From Bacillus ectoiniformans (GTDB taxonomy: Bacteria; Bacillota; Bacilli; Bacillales; Domibacillaceae): DNA of 64,000 bases. Each line of letters opens with the position of its first letter. The stretch's first letter is position 1. The notes under the pieces are model-generated. The model worked only from the letters and a program-made list of their open reading frames with translations. It searched no databases and had not been told where the DNA came from. This document shows, in pieces, positions 60,580-64,000 of this stretch. The position numbers were made by a program, and so were the translations under genes. The stretch spans positions 62,001-126,000 of the forward strand of contig NZ_JAFBES010000002.1 in the NCBI RefSeq assembly GCF_016908875.1. Direction: 5' to 3'.

Positions 60580-60589
60580 TTAACTCCCC

Positions 60590-61144
60590 CTATACCCATG
60601 TTGTTTTATCTATATAGGACGTTCTTTTCTTTTCAGGCAGATCTCGTTTAACTGGATATCCGATACATAGTGTGCCAACTAATCGCTCATCTTCATTTGC
60701 TCCGATAAATTCATGCAATGGTCCTTCATGCACAAAGCCTACACCGCGCGTACGCCATACCATCCCTAAATCTAAGCTTTCACCCATCAGCCACATGGAC
60801 ATAATAGCACTGCTGACAGCGAATAAGTTATCATAAGTCGCCCCCTCATCATCAGCAGCAATCTTTGATGTGACAACAATAATTAATGGGGTCGCTTCAA
60901 TTGACTTCATTGACCCCTCCACCAAATTAGGCTTTGTTGGAAATCGCTGCTCTAAAAACTCTCGAGCAAGCGCACGGTATTGCCCGAGTGCATCCTCTTG
61001 CAGGACATAAAAATGCCATGGTTCTCTCATTCGGTCGTTAGGCGCATGTATGGCCGCTTCTAGCAGCTGCTCAATTTTCTGCCGCTCTACTTCAACCGGC
61101 TGAAATTCTCTAATGGTTCGTCGTTCTTTAAACTGATTTAACAT
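60590..61144 (-). CDS. cbiY: CbiY-like nitroreductase-family protein
   Basis: A 184-residue flavin nitroreductase-fold protein. FKERRTIREFQPVEVERQKIEQLLEAAIHAPN is the typical FMN-binding start. B. megaterium has cbiY at this place, between cysGA and btuR, and the fold also includes BluB, so a role near corrin or lower-ligand synthesis is likely but not proved. I start at the ATG at 61144, where AGAGGTGG precedes it; the open frame to 61192 adds 16 residues. It overlaps the SUMT gene by 17 nt. Confidence 0.75.
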   Translation of the reverse strand: MLNQFKERRTIREFQPVEVERQKIEQLLEAAIHAPNDRMREPWHFYVLQEDALGQYRALAREFLEQRFPTKPNLVEGSMKSIEATPLIIVVTSKIAADDEGATYDNLFAVSSAIMSMWLMGESLDLGMVWRTRGVGFVHEGPLHEFIGANEDERLVGTLCIGYPVKRDLPEKKRTSYIDKTTWV

Positions 61145-61901
61145 ATTGACCACCTCTTTGCTGTTCATACCATTTAATTTCTTTACGCACATTCACCACA
61201 TCCCCAACAATAATCATGGCGGGATTTTGAATGCTATCTCGTTTAATATCATCAGCCAGCGACTCAAGCGTGCCCACAATTGTTCGCTGCTTTTCTGTCG
61301 TTCCTTGCTCAATGACAGCGGCTGGTGTATGCGCCGCTTTCCCGTGCGCTATTAAACTAGCTGAAATATACCCGGCATTCCCGATTCCCATATAAAAAGC
61401 AACTGTATCTATCTGCACAAGCGCCTCCCACCGCAAGAAATCTTGACCTTTTTCTTCCCGCCCATGCCCTGTAACAATAGCGAAGCTCGCCGCATGATCT
61501 CGATGTGTGACCGGGATGCCTGCATAAGCGGGGGCTGCAATGCCTGCGGTAATACCTGGGACGACTTCATAATGAATGCTCTCTTGTTTTAACACCGCTG
61601 CTTCCTCCGCACCTCTCCCAAAAACAAATGGATCGCCGCCTTTTAAGCGGACAACAGTTTTTCCTTTTTTGGCTTGTTCTACAAGCGTTTCATGAATTTT
61701 ATCTTGTATAAAGCCATGGGCTCCCGGTGCTTTTCCGCAATAAACCAGCTCGGCTGTCGGCTTCGCATAACGCAGCAATTCTTTATTAATCAAACGGTCG
61801 TATAAAACATAATCTGCTTTTTCGATGCATTCTTTTCCGTAAACGGTAATGAGCCGAGGATCTCCTGGCCCCGCACCGACAATGTAAACGAATCCACTCA
61901 T
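61128..61901 (-). CDS. cobA: Uroporphyrinogen-III C-methyltransferase (SUMT)
   Basis: Methylates uroporphyrinogen III to precorrin-2, feeding sirohaem and cobalamin. 257 residues. VYIVGAGPGDPRLITVYG opens the class, with YDRLI, VVRLKGGDPFVFGRGAEE and VPGITAGIAAPAYAGIPVTHRD as the usual motifs. The ATG at 61901 overlaps the dehydrogenase stop by 4 nt and has AAGGGGA at 6 nt; an ATG two codons earlier abuts that site. It is the CysG-A-type gene of the B. megaterium operon. Confidence 0.93.
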   Translation of the reverse strand: MSGFVYIVGAGPGDPRLITVYGKECIEKADYVLYDRLINKELLRYAKPTAELVYCGKAPGAHGFIQDKIHETLVEQAKKGKTVVRLKGGDPFVFGRGAEEAAVLKQESIHYEVVPGITAGIAAPAYAGIPVTHRDHAASFAIVTGHGREEKGQDFLRWEALVQIDTVAFYMGIGNAGYISASLIAHGKAAHTPAAVIEQGTTEKQRTIVGTLESLADDIKRDSIQNPAMIIVGDVVNVRKEIKWYEQQRGGQYVKSV

Positions 61902-62530
61902 GACCATTCCCCTTTACAAAGTGTGTCGAAAAACTCAGCGATCGATTGCTCATTTCCCGTTCGGACCCAAGCAAGCAGCGCCGGATCTAGCAATCTCGAC
62001 AATGCTTGCTTCTTCTGTTCACCTTGCAGTGTCTGCAATATCTTCTCGCGGCCTTCTCGTAAAATATGAACATACGCCGCGTATACTGGGTCATATTGTT
62101 CTGATAATTCTTCCTTAACTTTTCGAGTTAACCCCGGACTAGCTCCTGACGTAGAGACGGTTAATAAGAACTCCCCTCTGCGAACGACTGCGGGATTCAT
62201 AAAGTCGACTCGGCCTTTTGCATCTGCCCGGCTTAGCATCTGCCAATGCTGGGCGGCCTCTTCTACAGCGTTATTAACCTCCTCGTGATTCGTTACAGCA
62301 AAAATAAATGAGGCATTATCTAAATCTGAAGGTTCAAAATGTTTTTGCTGCCATGTGATAAGTCCTTCATTTATATACTGCTCAAGCTTCACATTTACAG
62401 CCGGACTCACAACGACGATAGTTGCCTTTGTCGGCAACAGTGCCTCTGCCTTTTGTCTAGCCACTTCTCCGCCGCCGACGATCACCACTTTTTTATAATC
62501 AACATTCACATGGATCGGAAATAGATTCAT
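61898..62530 (-). CDS. Precorrin-2 dehydrogenase (SirC/Met8-like)
   Basis: Oxidises precorrin-2 to sirohydrochlorin with NAD. 210 residues: Rossmann fold VVIVGGGEVARQKAEALL, then the conserved AVTNHEEVNNAV and VSTSGASPGLTRKVKEELSEQ. There is no separate ferrochelatase domain, so cobalt insertion must come from CbiX in this operon. It overlaps cbiA by 32 nt and SUMT by 4 nt. Adding this gene between cbiA and SUMT differs from the B. megaterium cbiA-cysGA order as I recall it. Confidence 0.88.
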   Translation of the reverse strand: MNLFPIHVNVDYKKVVIVGGGEVARQKAEALLPTKATIVVVSPAVNVKLEQYINEGLITWQQKHFEPSDLDNASFIFAVTNHEEVNNAVEEAAQHWQMLSRADAKGRVDFMNPAVVRRGEFLLTVSTSGASPGLTRKVKEELSEQYDPVYAAYVHILREGREKILQTLQGEQKKQALSRLLDPALLAWVRTGNEQSIAEFFDTLCKGEWS

Positions 62531-63878
62531 AGGTTACCTCCCTGCAAGCTTTGATCCAGTTTCGTACAAGCTGTGGATTTGAAGCAAAATGCATATGTGC
62601 GTAGCCCGCCGTTAATCGATTTTTCAAATACCCTTCCTCTTGAGTCTTAAAGCGCCCCTTACTTGTATAAGCAGGCTGATTGTTGTTTCCTTCATATACT
62701 GAATAATGGAATTCATGACCTTTCACAAGCTCCTGATCAGATAGTAAAAAGTTGTTGGGCATACCCGTAATTTCTCTATAGCCTAATGCGGCCAGCTTTT
62801 CCTGCATCCTCACTTTCCCTGGAATGACGCCAAGCATAGGGTATTCTTTTCCGCTGCGGTCGATGATCGCTTCTGTACAATACATAAAGCCTCCGCACTC
62901 CGCTAATGTCGGAAGTGACTCAGCCGCTTGCTGAATCGATCGCTTTGCTTTCTCACTCCGGCTCAGCTGCTCCGCAAATTCCTCTGGAAAACCGCCTCCG
63001 AGATAAAGACCTTGGGCTTCGTGTGGCACTTCCTCATTTGCCAGAGGAGAAAAGAAGCACAGATTGGCACCATTTGCGCGCAGAAGCCCCAAATTTTCCT
63101 CGTAATAAAAATTAAATGCGGCATCTCTAGCAACTGCAATATGGACTGTCGCCTCAGTTGTTTTGTCAAAAATATTGGATGTGGCTGATAAAGGAGAGGT
63201 CTTGGAAATCGTTAAAAGCTTCTCCATATCAATTGATTGTTCCATCACTTGTGCTAATTCATCAAAGTATGGATCTAAATCGCCGCGCTCTATTGCGGGA
63301 ACCAATCCTAAGTGTCTGCTTGGTAACGATGGTACAGCCCCTTTTTCCAAGTAACCAATGACCGGAATCGAACACTCTTGTTCCACAGCTGTCTTGACGA
63401 TCTCAAAATGGCTCTTACTCCCGACTTGGTTGGCAATGACCCCGGCAATATGGACGTTTTCATCAAGCAATTGAAACCCTTTGACAACAGCAGCCGCGCT
63501 TCTTGCCATGCTGGCTGCATTAATCACTAAAATGACCGGGCTTTCGGTTACTACACTAATATCGGCGGCAGACCCGATATTCCCCAGCGGAGATTTCCCG
63601 TCATATAGCCCCATAGCTCCTTCAATGACGCTAATGTCTGCATCCCTGCTTGCTCGTGCTACGATGGTGCGCACAATATCCGGCTCCATCATCCAGGTAT
63701 CAATATTGCGAGATGGGCGATTCGTCACAGAGCTATGATACGTGGGATCAATATAATCAGGTCCGCATTTAAATCCTTGTACAGCTAACCCCCGTTTCAT
63801 TAGTGCTCGCATCAGTCCTATCGTAACCGTTGTTTTTCCAACACCACTCCCTGTTCCAGCGATGACAACTCGGTGCAT
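62499..63878 (-). CDS. cbiA: Cobyrinate a,c-diamide synthase CbiA
   Basis: Amidates cobyrinate at positions a and c. 459 residues: N-terminal dethiobiotin-synthetase-like ATPase (IAGTGSGVGKTTVTIGL, GFKCGPDYIDPTYHS) and a C-terminal class-I glutamine amidotransferase domain (LYLGGGFPEEF, TLAECGGFMYCTEA with the catalytic Cys, GHEFHYSVY). AAGGGGGAAA precedes the ATG at 63878. Overlaps the end of cbiG by 61 nt and the dehydrogenase by 32 nt. Confidence 0.95.
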   Translation of the reverse strand: MHRVVIAGTGSGVGKTTVTIGLMRALMKRGLAVQGFKCGPDYIDPTYHSSVTNRPSRNIDTWMMEPDIVRTIVARASRDADISVIEGAMGLYDGKSPLGNIGSAADISVVTESPVILVINAASMARSAAAVVKGFQLLDENVHIAGVIANQVGSKSHFEIVKTAVEQECSIPVIGYLEKGAVPSLPSRHLGLVPAIERGDLDPYFDELAQVMEQSIDMEKLLTISKTSPLSATSNIFDKTTEATVHIAVARDAAFNFYYEENLGLLRANGANLCFFSPLANEEVPHEAQGLYLGGGFPEEFAEQLSRSEKAKRSIQQAAESLPTLAECGGFMYCTEAIIDRSGKEYPMLGVIPGKVRMQEKLAALGYREITGMPNNFLLSDQELVKGHEFHYSVYEGNNNQPAYTSKGRFKTQEEGYLKNRLTAGYAHMHFASNPQLVRNWIKACREVTYESISDPCEC

Positions 63879-64000
63879 GCATTTTCCCCCTTAAAATTGA
63901 TGCGGGCAATGGAAATCGTTACATTCCCGCTTTTTTTCTTTTCAAGCAATAAGGCCTGATTGTTCGCACACCTCATAGCAGCAGGTTCACTTACCCCGTA
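63818..64000 (-). CDS. cbiG: Cobalt-precorrin-5A hydrolase CbiG, C-terminal part (runs off the window)
   Basis: Partial frame ending at a TAG at 63818. The visible 60 residues read YGVSEPAAMRCANNQALLL...KKSGNVTISIARINF, matching the CbiG C-terminal domain (VSEPAALL...GNVTIAIA). The frame continues 20 codons past the cbiA start, an overlap of 61 nt, which is long but consistent with the tight operon. The order cbiG-cbiA matches B. megaterium cobI. The rest is beyond base 64000. Confidence 0.72.
   Translation of the reverse strand, partial: YGVSEPAAMRCANNQALLLEKKKSGNVTISIARINFKGENACTELSSLEQGVVLEKQRLR

Noticed and set aside
1..64000. CRISPR arrays, tRNA or rRNA genes, insertion sequences
   Set aside because: I scanned for regular repeat-spacer patterns, tRNA-like cloverleaf ends and transposase motifs and saw none.

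Overview
The window looks like the chromosome of a low-to-moderate GC, endospore-forming Bacillaceae species. The support is small acid-soluble spore protein genes (an SspH homologue and a gamma-type-like SASP), coat-like small proteins, SigB-type stress genes (CsbD, YflT), a type I lipoteichoic acid synthase, a Zur-regulated YciC/ZagA GTPase, HemAT, and a cobalamin gene order like that of Bacillus (Priestia) megaterium. I cannot name the genus. Most genes are on the minus strand and most operons end in clear rho-independent terminators.

Layout: 1-1.7 kb holds the start of a PanF symporter, its YhdT partner and an alpha/beta hydrolase. 1.7-5.0 kb is the overlapping hom-thrC-thrB operon behind a good SigA promoter. 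5.2-12.9 kb holds membrane proteins, an OsmC-like protein, a YdhK-like lipoprotein, a DUF302 protein, LtaS, a YdjM/YfhP-like hydrolase, a VTT-domain protein and a DUF456 protein. 13.0-15.8 kb is an SsuABC/ThiXYZ-type ABC importer with its binding protein divergent. 16-24.6 kb holds an AIM24 protein, an E. coli-type SpeD, an LppM-like lipoprotein, four palindromic repeats, a cytoplasmic-looking beta-helix protein, a GSDH-family lipoprotein, a Pro/Gly-rich protein, a YflT stress protein behind a SigB-like promoter, a beta-lactamase-fold hydrolase and an unannotated 47-residue gene. 24.7-31.9 kb holds a CBS-domain protein, a LacI regulator and an unusual proC-proB-proA operon.

32.0-42.6 kb is the most distinctive part. 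An island of about 8 kb encodes, in transcription order, a GNAT acetyltransferase, three tandem phage-tail-collar (MdpB-type) proteins and a 1,699-residue SLH-anchored surface protein. It is flanked by two direct copies of one gene pair (membrane protein followed by DinB) that have decayed reciprocally: on the left the membrane protein is intact and DinB is dead, on the right only the 3' end of the membrane protein survives and DinB is intact. This looks like the scar of an integration or duplication event.

42.2-57.7 kb returns to ordinary chromosomal genes: SASPs, BioY, an NRDE protein, ZagA with Zur-like boxes, an acyl-CoA-dehydrogenase-fold protein, MscS, a HemAT whose distal haem pocket lacks the usual polar pair, a TcaA-like protein beside a DUF5105-like lipoprotein, an acyl-CoA synthetase, PAP2 and DapF, followed by a decayed UxaA-like fragment and a sporulation-type cluster of two YetF/DUF421 proteins with two small coat-like proteins. 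58.1-64 kb is the 3' part of a cobalamin operon (cbiG end, cbiA, precorrin-2 dehydrogenase, SUMT, CbiY-like, BtuR, CobC-like, CbiX). Here CbiX carries an N-terminal thioredoxin-like Fe-S domain and a C-terminal His tail, probably a fusion of CbiW and CbiX functions. No rRNA, tRNA, CRISPR array, IS element or complete prophage was seen.
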